A program made the position numbers and the translations under genes. 64,000 nt of DNA from Voacanga thouarsii. Lineage: Eukaryota; Streptophyta; Magnoliopsida; Gentianales; Apocynaceae. The notes under the pieces were generated by a model. The model did not search any database, was not told the origin of the DNA, and was given only the letters and a program-made list of their open reading frames with translations. Below are positions 24,601 through 35,078 of the stretch, piece by piece. Location: the NCBI GenBank assembly GCA_026120185.1, contig JANUWF010002071.1:1-64000 (forward strand), in the 5' to 3' direction. The first letter of the stretch is position 1. Every line of letters starts with the position of its first letter.

Positions 24601-25506
24601 AGTATGAAGGACTTGGGAGAAGCTCAGCTACATTCTTGGGATTAGGCTTCTTAGAAATAGGAAGCAGAGAATGTTAGGATTATCCCAAGTAACATACATT
24701 GACAAGATGCTGGCCAAGTACAGCATGGACTCATGCAAGGGAGCTCTAATCCCTTGCAGACATGGGTTGTCATTTTCTTCGAAGGAATGTCCTAAGTCTC
24801 AAGAAGAAAAGGACAAAATGAGTAGGATTCCCTACGCTTCGGCTGTTGAAGTCTCATGTACGCCATGCTGTGTACTAGGCCAGATATCTGCTTTGCTGTG
24901 AGCTTAGTTAGCAGATATCAGTCAAACCCAGGGGAGGTTCATTGGCAAGCTGTAAAGCATATTCTCAAGTACCTCAAGGGAACGAGAGATTATATGCTGG
25001 TTTATAGGGCTGATGATTTGGTTCCTATAGGATACACAGACTCAGACTTCCAGGAGGATAAGGATGAGAGAAAATCCACTAGTGGATATGTCTTCACCTT
25101 GTCTGTAGGAGCAATTTCATGGAGGAGTATTAAGCAGTCTTATATTGCTGACTCAACCATGGAAGCTGAGTATGTGGTAGCTTCGGAGGCGTCCAAAGAA
25201 GTAGTTTGGCTCCAGAAGTTCCTTTCAGAACTTGGAGTCGTACCACATATGGACAAGCCGATTGTGATGTATTGCGACAACACTGGAGCAGTATCGCAAT
25301 CTAAAGAGCCTCGGAACCACAAGAAGGGGAAACACATTAAGAGGAAGTACCACCTGATCTGGGATTTCATCCAGAGACGGGAAGTCGTGGTGGAACATAT
25401 TGCCTCAGAAAACAATCTAGCAGATCCATTCACCAAGCCTTTGGCTGAGAGAGTCTTCAAAAGACACTTAGACACCATAGGGGTGGGCACCTATGGACTT
25501 ACCTAG
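21608..25506 (+). pseudogene. Copia gag-pol polyprotein, disabled
   Basis: Starts MAGGSFSPLAVIL with a UBN2-type gag, then a complete knuckle (CFKCGKKGHWKKEC), protease DSGA, pre-integrase LWHLRLGHIN, integrase, RT and RNase H, ending at a TAG at 25504. In-frame stops fall at about 22001 (TGA), 23398 (TGA), 23827 (TAA), 23980 (TGA) and 24262 (TAA). Frameshifts lie near 22500, 24640 and 24850. The integrase catalytic Glu is Lys (AAG at 23365, in QQNGLAKRRNRT), and the RT motif is YVED at 24523-24534 instead of YVDD. It therefore lacks integrase and polymerase function even apart from the stops. RNase H retains MEAEYV and CDNTGAV. Confidence 0.9.
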
Positions 25507-25516
25507 TCTTAGAGTG

Positions 25517-25528
25517 CATGTGGGAGAT
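25517..25528 (+). promoter_or_regulatory. Polypurine tract of plus-strand Copia element
   Basis: GCATGTGGGAGA, immediately 5' of the 3' LTR, matches the typical Copia plus-strand primer position. Confidence 0.75.
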
Positions 25529-27539
25529 TATTGGATTGTATGCCCTCTTAGACTAGGTTTCTAATGTAAAATCGAATATTTTAATAAAAGAATTTATTTT
25601 TAGAAATTGTTTGTGAATTTACTTTTTGTTTGTGCACAATTTTCGTTTGGAATAGACTCATTGTGTTTAAATAAGTGGTCCATGTGAATGGTAGTCTTTC
25701 GCAATAAGGTATGGATCACAGATTATTTAACACATAAACATTTGTTCTTAACCTATTGATGAGACTGGAATCTCATCATGTTTAGGTTATTATGTTATGA
25801 ATTCCAAATGGGGAATGGCTTACCTTTAGCAAGTGAGTAGTCCACTCACTTCATGACATAAGCGTATTTCGAATACGTAAGACAGGACCTGTAATAGTGG
25901 TTTCTAAAAGTACTATATGATAGAAACCTAGACTACTACCGCTACAGCGTGGACTAGTACTCTACGACTTGAGTATAAGTTGGTGGTCTGACGAAGCTGG
26001 AAGCATATGCTTTGATATGCTATAGTTGAGGTTCTATAGTAGAACCAATATACTTGTGTATTGGGTATATGTAACTAGTTAGTTAAGACAGACTTGTAAA
26101 AGATAGTTTCTACACTATATCGCCCCTTGTGGTTGTCCGAATTGTCTAAAATGTCTAGGGCCCTGGGAAACATGACTTGGATGTTTGCTTTAGGGTAGCT
26201 CCCTTGGAAAGCGGAAACACTCAAGGAAATCATGGATCATTGGACTAGAAGCCTAAGGATGGTAGATGTAATTTAGAGGAGTGTTAGTACACTTCTTTCT
26301 CTCTAAATGTACGGCGATGTGTAGAGGGGTATTTTAGTTATTTTACCTGTAGGTCGGAGACTTTGCTAACGCAGCATTGTCCTTGGTGTCAATATTTCCT
26401 TATGGTGATATTAGAAATTATTTAAAATGCAAAATACAGCTATTTATATAGCAGGGGTATTTTGGTCATTTTAACAGCCAAGGCGATGTGTCTTTTTGGT
26501 CCTCGGAATAGCCCGTAAGTCCTAACTAATTTTGGGTTGAGGAATTGGTCTCAGTTCAAGAGGATTTTATTTTATTTGATTTTATTCAGGATGTCTAATT
26601 TATTATTAGATTGGAATAAAATAAATAAATAAAATAAAATAGGAGTTGAGAGAAATTAATTATCTAGTTTAATTAGTTAATTAAGTATTCAGGGCCTAGG
26701 TCCAGTATGAATAATTAGGAAATTAACCTGAGCTTAAACTAGGGGAAATAATTAATGTTTAATTATTTATATAAGCCCAAGAAATAAATAATTAAAGATT
26801 AATTATTTTGGTTCATTTTGGCTCATTAATTATTTATTGGGCTATTTATATAAGCCCAGGAAATAAATAATTAATTTTTATTATTTTGGGCCTTTTGGGT
26901 CCAAGAAAAATAATAAATATTATTTCGGCCCAATAGCTTGGACCGTAGGGTTTTTTCCAGATACGGTTAAGAAGAGTTTAGTGTTAAGCCAAATTTATTC
27001 TCAGGATAACATCCGGGTGTTTTGAAATATGATATCCGGGGATATGTTTATCAGATAATGAGAGACCTAGTTTTGGCTGACCAATAAACAAGTCTCTTGT
27101 AGAAGAAAAACCCTAATCTCCCTAAAAAACAGTGTCTCACGCAGGTCTCTCTCTCTCACGTCTCTTCATCCTCTGTGTCTTCTTCTTGGAGCTTTGCTAA
27201 CCAATAGCAAGAGAACCAAAGAGATTTGAGACCGTTCTTCTTCTCCATTGTGTTCACCGACTAGAGGTTGGGCTGTGGCATATTCTGAGAGCTGAAAGGC
27301 TTGGCGTTCATGCAAACAAGGCGAAGTAGGAGGCTAGCAGGTTTTCAACCGGAAGCTTCTTCAAGTGGGCAAGGTGAAGCGATTCCTGTCGTTCAATCCA
27401 CTCCTACTCAACCTAGTAGGTTTAAAGCGCACAAAGGTATGATCTTTACGCTTCCGTGTGGCCTTTAAGGCTTGCGGTTTTTTTTTTCTCTGATTTTTTT
27501 TCCCGTGAGTGCATGCTCATCTGTTTTTTCCGTCGCTCA
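25529..27539 (+). repeat. 3' LTR of plus-strand Copia element
   Basis: 2011 bp, starting TATTGGATTG (the terminal TG has become TA) and ending GCTCA. It differs from the 5' LTR by scattered substitutions and small indels, implying an old insertion. Confidence 0.9.
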
Positions 27540-28470
27540 AATTTCTTCCAAAATAACCCTACTCTTAGATCCTTATTCTTCTATGTACTTGTCCTCTAAG
27601 AAAATTGCATTTGTGCTTACAAATATTTTCTTATCTTGAGGACTATCGAAGTAGTATCCCTTTGTTCCTTTTGGATACCCAACAAACAAACATAAATTTG
27701 ATCGTGATTCCATCTTATCCATCTTTCCCTTTAGCACATGTGTAGGACAACCCCAAATCTGGATGTGTGTCAAATTAGGCTTTCGCCCATTCCACAATTC
27801 TAATGGAGTCTTAGGGATAGACTTTGATGGAACCATATTCAATATATATGTCGTAGTTTGTATAGCATATCCCCAAAAAGATGAACTAAGTGTAGAGAAG
27901 CCTAGCATTGTTCTGACTATGTCTAACAAGGTCCTGTTTCTCCTTTCTGCCACTCCATTTTGTTGAGAAGTGCCAGGTGCACTTAGTTGGGATAAAATCC
28001 CATTTTCTGACAAATATGATCTAAAGTCATGTGATAGATATTCTCCACCTCGATCTAATCGAAGTGTCTTAATATTCTTTCCTAACTGCTTCTCAGTCTC
28101 AACCTTACATTCTTTGAATTTTTCTAAGGCATCAGACTTATGAGTCATTAGGTAAACATAGCCATATCTTGAGTAATCATCCATAAAAGTAATGAAATAC
28201 TCATACCCACCTCTAGCTTGGACACTAATTGGTCCACATACGTCAAAGTGCAATAATTCTAAGACTCCCTTTGCTCTAGTTCCTTTGGAAGGAAATGATC
28301 TTTTGGTCATTTTACCTTCCAAACACGATTCGCAAACTTGAAAAGGTTCCACCTTTAAGTCACTTAAAAGACCTTCTTTTACAAGTCTTTAAATCCTATT
28401 TAGATTAATATGACCAAGTCTAAGATGCCATATGAGAGTCTTATTAGTAGGAGATAACTTACTTGCCTCT
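27540..28470 (-). pseudogene. Copia pre-integrase and integrase (minus-strand element)
   Basis: The minus strand reads WHLRLGHINLNRI, then a stop, then CESCLEGKMTKRSF (zinc-binding end of the pre-integrase domain). The integrase core follows with all three acidic residues in expected contexts: LHFDVCGP, LRLDRGGEYLS and NGVAERRNRT. After SFWGYA and PLELWNG it continues to NAIFLEDKYIEE and a stop near 27573; then comes the junction with the nested element. The main open part is 260 codons. It is less damaged than the integrase of the nested element, whose catalytic Glu is lost. Confidence 0.88.
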
Positions 28471-28626
28471 TCGAAAAGCCAAAAGACAAGTGGCTCTTCA
28501 GAAAAGCTAAAGCTACATAGTAAAATGACTCTTCGAAAAGCCAAATGACAAGTGGCTCTTCGAAAAAGTTAAAGCTGCATAGTAAAATGACTCTTCGAAA
28601 AGCCAAAAGACAAGTAGCTCTTCGTA
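28470..28626. repeat. 62 bp tandem repeat, about 2.6 copies
   Basis: CTTCGAAAAGCCAAA recurs at 28470, 28531 and 28593, separated by conserved CAAGTGGCTCTTC and CATAGTAAAATGA. It sits exactly where the minus-strand pre-integrase reading ends. Its origin is unknown. Confidence 0.8.
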
Positions 28627-28884
28627 GTTACTGCAATGGATTATATAAAAGTAAAGTAACCACTACAGATGCTGAAATATTAGCCTGAGCAAACTTATAG
28701 AGCACGGAATGTTATTTAAGCTCTATCTTCCTGAGAAAAATTATCCAAAGCTACAAACCATGATTAAAGACAGGCAGTTATCTCACTGTTACGATCATAT
28801 GATGGAATCTGACTTGTGCAGAGACGACTATCTAAGGCCTGTTTTACATGCAATTCCTCCTCTCCATAGCCCTAATTATCCAGA

Positions 28885-29045
28885 TAATTAAATTTTTTTA
28901 AATGACTTATGTGTTCTTTCCTACTTTTACTAAATATTAATATGTCATCTATGTAACATACTACAAATGGAATCTCTGACTGTGTCACCTTTCCATATTC
29001 TAAAAGTTGTCTTATTTCTAAGATTTCCTTCTTAGATTCACAGAT
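28885..29045 (-). pseudogene. Reverse transcriptase fragment of gypsy or pararetroviral type
   Basis: The minus strand encodes CYIDDILIFSKSRKEHISHL, the catalytic-strand region of Ty3/gypsy and caulimovirid reverse transcriptases. It is preceded directly by a segment resembling the much earlier ESKKEI...LLE..K.. region, so the middle of the domain appears deleted. No other domain of the same element was found next to it. It lies in foreign DNA within the minus-strand Copia element. The fragment is too short to separate gypsy from caulimovirid origin. Confidence 0.5.
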
Positions 29046-29185
29046 AAACAAGAAGTCGATTACATCAAACTGGAGAGTCTTGAGAGATCAAGGATCTCAC
29101 TACTCCATAATATATTATTACCTGATTACAATATAGATGTTTATAGACTCAGGTACTACTGATACAGGGGAGTAATCCACACCAA

Positions 29186-30442
29186 TCCAGTAATTTACAC
29201 CAACTCTAATACTGTCTTAATACATACACTCACATTATCAAAACATACAGATCGTTATTTAAATATCCATGACATATCAAAGAGTTATGCAAAAATATCT
29301 TTACTAAAAATTTATAAAATTTAACAGAATATTTTTGTTTGAATAACAAAGAAACCGAAATCAAATTTCAATAAATGTCGGGAACATAATAACAATCTTT
29401 CAAAATCAAATGTTTATTATCAAAATAAAGATAAACATCTCCAATAGCTCTTGCAGATATTACTGATCCTGTGCCAACCCTTAGAGTATGCTCTCATTCA
29501 TTAAGATGTCTGGTTACTTGGAACCCCTGTAATGAATTGCAAACATGGTTAGTGGCTCCAGAATCTACCATCCAAGTATTTGTAGAATCAACCACTAAAT
29601 AAGTTTTAATGTAGGATAACTCACCGGTACCTTACTTGCATTTAGCTAAGTAATCTGGGCACTGTGACTTCCAATGTCCTTTTTGCTTGCAGTGGAAACA
29701 TTTGTCTTTGGGCTTTTCATCCACTTTTGCTTTCTTAACCTACTGCTTAGGCCCTTTATTGTTATGCTTTCTCTTATTTCCTCCTTTGCCGTTAGGCTTG
29801 GAAAAGGAAGATCCAACACGAGTTAGAACAAGAGCGTTGCCACTTCCCACTTTTAGGGAAGCCTTGGCGCTCTCCAGCTCCTTCATTAACTCTGTAAGAT
29901 ACATATCCATCTTGTTCATGTTGTAATTAACTTTGAACTGTGAAAACATCTTTGGGAGAGTTTCTAGAGCCATGTCTACCAAGTCTCAAGCTTAATTTCA
30001 GCCCCTAAGACCTCTGGCACGTTAAACTAAGCGATCAATTCTAACATATGATCCCTTACGGGCGTTCCAGGTTTCATGCACAATTTCATTATGCGCCTCA
30101 TTGCTACTTGACGGGCCTGACGTTCTTTGTGCTCAAACATTTGCTGGAGGCTTCTCATGATGTCTGTAGCGGTTGTCATGTTCTCATGTTTCTGCTGCAA
30201 CACATTTGAGATAGACCCCAAAATGTAGCAGCGAGCCATCTTATCAGAACTCAACCACTTATCATAAGCCTCTTTTTGTTCGCACGTGGACTATTCAGTA
30301 AGCTTAGCAGGAACAGTTCAGTTAGCACATGTTTGAGCTTCTCAGCAGTGAGTACAATTATGAGGTTCCTTTTCCAATCAATAAAATTTTCTCCAACTAG
30401 TTGGTTCTTTGTTAAAATTTGGGATAAAGTGTTGGAAGTCAT
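29186..30442 (-). pseudogene. Copia gag and protease (minus-strand element), broken
   Basis: On the minus strand, MTSNTLSQILTKNQLVGENF opens a UBN2-type gag homologous to that of the nested element (DWKRNL...LTAE). Frameshifts separate it into three pieces (30442-30251, 30254-30027, 29982-29740). A complete knuckle CFHCKQKGHWKSQC lies near 29640-29700 and a protease motif WMVDSGATNHVCNS near 29550. A stretch continuing to about 29186 matches the protease-to-pre-integrase linker (LKDCYYVPDIY) and contains a stop. The gag is about 50 percent similar by eye to the nested element, so the two are related but distinct Copia families. Confidence 0.82.
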
Positions 30443-31987
30443 TTTTCTGAAATTAAATAAAATAAAACATATGAGCCATTTATCATATCATGATGCATGA
30501 TCAATATGATAATATTTTAAGTAGTAATAGAAACTACTATCAAAATATAACAACCTAAAACTCTACAGTAACATGTACCTCTATAGGAGATAACAATGTA
30601 ACTTATAGTTAGGTCAAGATCCACAACCTAAAACTCCAAAGTAATATACACCTCTGTAGGAGATAACAATATAACTTATAGTTAGGCCTGGATCATCCCA
30701 CTAAAATTAATATATCTTGCATCTAAATGCAATATTAGTTTTAGTGTTATTAATATTTTGGCCATCATAGACATTATTTGGATATTCTATAGGAAGTCCT
30801 TATAATGTCTTTGATTTAAGTGTAACCCCTATATTCAAAATTTATATTATTTTTTTAATATAAAGTTTCTAATCCAATCACATCACCTATAGGGTAATTA
30901 TGAATGAATTAAACTTAAAAAAATAATTAAAATTTTGATGCCCAATCTAGTAACCAATAAAACGTAGCCTTCCTATAGGGGGACCATTTAAAATGGTACG
31001 AAACAAACGTTAATTTTACTAATGGGCTAATAGGGAGGCCAAAGGTCATTAAAATTAACCATTTCACACTTAATTTTTTTTAATAATTTAAAAAAATATT
31101 AATTTATCTATGCATAACTAAATAGTACCTAGAGCGGTGTTAATGCAAACTATATGGCATATTAACATGAATGATATATAATTCAATCAAAATTAAATAG
31201 TAAAAAATATAAAATAAAAATAATTTTAGGGCCAACCTAGACTCAAAAATACAATTGCAAAATTACAATTGAAAATAATAATTAGCAAACAATATAGCTA
31301 ATTCTTCAATTTTCTGCAATATCAATTAAATGACGCAACTTCTGTCACAAGACTGTTGATGGTGCAGTGATGGTTCAAAACCCATCACTGTCACAATCCC
31401 CTTTCTTTTCTATCTAATTAAAGAAGGCACTTGCTAGATCTGCTAGCCCGTACGGGCCAGGCCAGCGTCTGCCCAGGCCCGATGGCCAAGCCAGGCCGCT
31501 GTCTACTGATCCGTTGGCCCAAGGCCAGCCCAGCGACAGCAAGCCCAAGGCTTCTAAATAGAAGGCATTCAGGCGCTGCCTGCTGGCCCATGGCCAACCC
31601 ACCGACAGCAAGCACAACCCAGTGCCAATTACAATTGTTCTTCGTGTTCTTCATGCTATTTGTCGCAATTGACAATGAATCTCTCAAACAGGTCTTCGTT
31701 CGCCAAGCTTCAGTCCACCAATTACATTTTTTTTTTAACAACAACATAAAATAAAATTAAAAAAAAAACCCAAGAGGGAAACATGGAGACGTAATCCACC
31801 CCTTTTGTTACAAGACTCGATAATACTTATACATATTCACCGAATAAAAAACTATGGTCATAAAATTATTTTGAACAGAATTAATCAAATCATTCACCAT
31901 GAACATAAATGCATTATTCCTACACCGCTCAACTAAATATATGCATAAAAGATTTAATCTTAACACATAAACACATATCAAAACCTG
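30443..31987 (-). other. Leader of minus-strand Copia element
   Basis: Untranslated region between primer site and gag, mostly AT-rich. A GC-rich island at about 31430-31620 contains imperfect repeats of GGCCAGCCCAGCGACAGCAAG. Open frames across it on both strands look like compositional artefacts. Near-duplicate phrases (TAGGAGATAACAATGTAACTTATAG type) at 30585 and 30655 form a 75 bp direct repeat. Confidence 0.6.
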
Positions 31988-32000
31988 GCTCTGATACCAA
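31988..32000 (-). promoter_or_regulatory. Primer binding site of minus-strand Copia element
   Basis: GGCTCTGATACCA on the plus strand is the reverse complement of TGGTATCAGAGCC, the initiator-Met tRNA primer site. It lies two bases from the LTR. Confidence 0.9.
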
Positions 32001-32002
32001 TT

Positions 32003-32649
32003 GTTAGCTAATAGGATCGATATGCTTATGTGTCAACCAGATTAAACCTTGAGAATACGTGAAAACGGATCATACTTTTGTAGATATTGTCTTCACCAAT
32101 ACGATTCTTGAAATCTTTGGCCTTCTGGTAATGCTCCAGACCCCCAAGCCTTCTTCAATGTAATCTCCCTTGACCAAAAAATTGTTAATCGTATTTTGTT
32201 TCTCTCTTTGTTGAGGGTGGACTCACACAAAAATTGAGAGAAAAAACTAAGAGAACAACAACGATATTTCTCACGTATGTTGAAAATAGAGTCATATCCC
32301 AATATGTATATTAGACTCTATCTCAAAATATGAATCCTGATAGAATAAGAAAAGTATAGTTGGGTACAACTATTTCCACTTATCCTATTCCATCTAAAAT
32401 ACGATTTTTCATTTTCTGCAATTTTCATTAATAAATTATAAACAAATTATAATTTATTATTATCCCATAATTAGGAGCCACTGAAGGGACCTGATCGGAT
32501 ACAATTAGACTAAGCTCCAATAAATTATTTTGTCAATAAAAATAATTTATTAATTTTGTTCCACTCCACTAAAAGAACGTAACTGTACTCTTAGTCTAAT
32601 CGCAATTACTAGAGTCAATAATTATATCCATTAATTGATCGATCCAACA
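32003..32649 (-). repeat. 5' LTR of minus-strand Copia element
   Basis: 647 bp bounded by TGTTAGC (32003) and CCAACA (32649), so it has TG...CA ends. The left edge is fixed by the adjacent primer site and the right edge by LINE-like sequence beyond it. The matching 3' LTR was not found left of 15838. Confidence 0.75.
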
Positions 32650-32699
32650 CCTTGATCAGAACATGAACGTGGAGAATTTGTGCATAAAATAAGATGAGT

Positions 32700-33655
32700 T
32701 CATCTAGGATTTAAACATTTGAAGTGCCAACCTGAACAGAGGAATTGATAGATGCCAACAAGACAGGGCCTCTGTGCCAAAAAAGGAGTTAACCATATCT
32801 CTAGTCGACAGAAGGTGCCTCCATAGATGAGAAGGTTGATTATCTGTTGGAAACAATATTAAAGGATGAGTAGTCCCTCCGGAATACTTAGACCACATAA
32901 ATGAAGCCCACAAGGCATCCCCAAGTCAGAAACACCACCATTATAATTTGCAAGAATAAACAGCGGAAACATCCAACCAAGACCGAAACCCCAAACCATT
33001 CTCTGCATAAGGGAAACACAAAGAAGGCCAAGATCTTCAATGTCGCCTGGGTCCATCAAGATAAGCGCCCCAAAAAAACTTAGAAAAGGCGTGATTCATA
33101 GCTTCAAAAACTGACAAAGGAGGCTGAACAGAATGCAATAGATGCATGGGAATGGATGATAAAATAGCTTTTATTAAAGTAATCCTTCCAGCTTGATTCT
33201 GGAACTTGAACTGCCAACCAGAAATCCTGTGGTGAATCTTATCTAATAAGGTTGAGAAGAAGGTCGTCTTGCTTCTATATTTTTAAATAGGGCAACCCAG
33301 AAATGTAAAAGGTAAGAGTTTTTCTACAAAAACCCAAAATGCTATGGATAATGGAATTATGTTGGGAGGACGCTTTGTCAGATATTATGTAAGAGCTTTT
33401 GGTATTATTGATCAACAGCGCCGAACAACGTTGGTATTCATCAAGTAACTTCTAGAGCACCTTTAATGATCGCTTCTCGCCAGTGCAGAATACCATCGTA
33501 CCATCTGCAAAACTAAAATGTGTCACTGAGGACAGTTGGCAGCGGTAGCATAAGGGATAAAATATTGGCTCTGAAGAAGATCATTCAAGCCCCGAGACAT
33601 ATTCTCTTGTGACAAAATAAGCAGAGTTGGTGGCAAAGGGTCTCCTTGCCTTACA
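32700..33655 (-). pseudogene. L1-type LINE reverse transcriptase, 3' portion
   Basis: On the minus strand, RGVRQGDPLPPTLLILSQEN opens the piece (consensus RGLRQGDPLSPxLFIL). SFADGTMVF follows, where the catalytic FADD is FADG, then GWQFKFQNQAGRITLIKAIL, then SLCFPYAENGLGFRS and ALWASFMWSKYSGG, all conserved steps of plant L1 ORF2. Stops and frameshifts are frequent. The 3' end is cut where the Copia LTR begins, suggesting that Copia inserted into this LINE. No poly(A) tail or target duplication is visible. Confidence 0.8.
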
Positions 33656-33920
33656 CCCCTATTCAATGGGGTTTCAGTCCTGGAAGGAATATTTCAGACA
33701 ATGTTCTTTTGGCTCACGAATTTCTCCACACAATCAACAAGCGAATTCTGGGTAATAATCTTATTTTTCAATTTGATATGGCTAAGACTTTTGATTGGGT
33801 ATACTGGCCTTTCTTGCTATTAATTCTTGCAGAATTTGGTTTTGAAGATCATTTTTGCACTATTGTCAAGAACTCTGTCCAGCATTGCTGGTTTTCTGTT
33901 CGTCCCCCCAAAAGGTAATT
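33656..33920 (+). pseudogene. L1-type LINE reverse transcriptase, 5' portion, opposite strand
   Basis: The plus strand reads QWGFSPGRNISDNVLLAHEF, then FDMAKTFDWVYWPFLL and QHCWFSV, the RT segments that normally come just before RGLRQGDP. The first catalytic Asp (FDMAK) is kept. The piece starts where the minus-strand LINE segment starts, so the two parts of one domain point away from each other. It is about 90 codons, without the endonuclease. Confidence 0.8.
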
Positions 33921-34060
33921 TTAATGCAAAATCCACTGTAAATAGTATTTCTCATAATTTGCGTCGACAATGGATGTATCGCTTAGAGCATAAACTACTT
34001 CAAAATCAGTTGTACTAGGAACAATCTACAAGGTTTTTGAACGGCACTGATACAAAATAT
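33921..34060 (+). pseudogene. Possible LINE linker fragment
   Basis: In another frame the plus strand reads RRQWMYRLEHKLLQNQLY and, after a stop, GTDTKYSKIK. This weakly resembles the region between endonuclease and RT in plant L1 (LE..L...L..E...W.Q+S...WL..GDRNTKFFH). If correct, this upstream region lies downstream of the RT piece, so more than one rearrangement took place. Evidence is weak. Confidence 0.35.
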
Positions 34061-35078
34061 TCAAAAATCAAACCATACTGCAGCAAATAAAATTGAAAGA
34101 TAGCATATAATTGTTATAAAATGATTGGGGTACAAAAGTGAAAATGGCCCTAAGGGTGTTAATTATAATGTTAAAAATCCTATATTTGAAAAGCTCACTG
34201 CTTTGCTTAACCAAAATTGTAAAACGAAATGTTCCAAAACCCCAACGTAGTATAAAAATAATTAACAGAGCATGCTTGATATGTAATTAATACGAGCATT
34301 ATACATTAAACAATACAATGCGTGTTTACACATGTATTGTACATCAAATAATACAATGTGTGTTTGTTTCTCAATACTCATAAATACAACAAATTAAAAT
34401 TATAGTATTCTCTTAAATTCTCCTAAGATTAAACCTAACACTATCTCACAGGACAAAGTCCAAAATTATAACTCTATCACGTACACAACTCTAGATACCA
34501 AGCACATAAATAGGTGTTACAAGATTTAAAATATAATTCTTACTTTAATTAGGAATTCAACTCAGAACAAAATTAAGAAACCTAAACAATTAATAATACT
34601 AAACAATACTTAATAAAATACAACTAGTAACAAATTCTTCTAATTAATTCCGAACTTTTCAAATTGACAAGTTTGGATTAATAATGCCAACAGACTTGTA
34701 TCCTTTAGTTGGATGCACCTCACCATCTGCCGGGCCCAAAATTTGTAAAATTTTGAAAGAATTCTTAAAATCAGAGAATAAGGTTAGAATCAATGTCCTT
34801 ATAAGTTAAAATTAACATAATCTGTCATCATAGTATAGTTTCTGAAATGGAAATTATATAAAGTGTTTTCTAATGAAAATCAGTTTAAATTAAAAATTCT
34901 TTTGAAACGAAATATATTATTGCATTCATAAGAATGTATTACAATATGGTTTCAAAGAACCAAACACCATCACTCGACAAACGGAAAAGAATAAGCAGAA
35001 ATAGAAAGGAAAAATTATCTCAAATGGAAATTGGTCATGAAATAGGAAATTGTGCTTTTGACGAGATAATAGAAACAA
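34061..35078. other. 3' flank of the intact PR-10 gene, with empty insertion site
   Basis: TAGCATATAATTGTTATAAA here (about 34093) also occurs 5' of the gag-only element in both duplicates (5581 and 42016). GCTTTGCTTAACCAAAA (about 34201) corresponds to sequence 3' of those elements (CCTTGCTTAACAAAAAC). The element itself is absent here. No gene is present in this kilobase. Confidence 0.75.

Larger units (their letters stand above)
17820..27539 (+). mobile_element. Full-length Ty1/Copia retrotransposon with 2 kb LTRs, inactive
   Basis: The element is 9720 bp with LTRs of 2019 bp (17820-19838) and 2011 bp (25529-27539), a primer site TGGTATCAGAGC at 19842, a long leader, one gag-pol region (21608-25506) and a tract GTGGGAGA just before the 3' LTR. 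It lies inside the minus-strand Copia element; the bases on either side are GATTT and AATTT, a 5 bp target duplication with one mismatch. Stops, frameshifts and lost catalytic residues make it non-autonomous. LTRs this long suggest an Angela-like lineage, but that is inference from size. Confidence 0.9.
15838..32649 (-). mobile_element. Minus-strand Ty1/Copia element, split by a nested Copia insertion
   Basis: Read on the minus strand, the order is: LTR (32649-32003), primer site (32000-31988), leader (31987-30443), gag and protease (30442-29186), pre-integrase and integrase (28470-27540), then after the nested element reverse transcriptase and RNase H (17819-15838). This is the canonical Copia order, so the pieces belong to one element. 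It was interrupted at 17819/27540 by a plus-strand Copia element and near 28470-29185 by other DNA. The 3' LTR to the left of 15838 was not found, so the element is truncated there. Nonsense codons and frameshifts in gag and integrase show it is dead. Confidence 0.85.

Noticed and set aside
31414..31754. Overlapping 107-109 codon frames in the Copia leader
   Set aside because: GC-rich repeats in an untranslated leader; no motif and both strands open.
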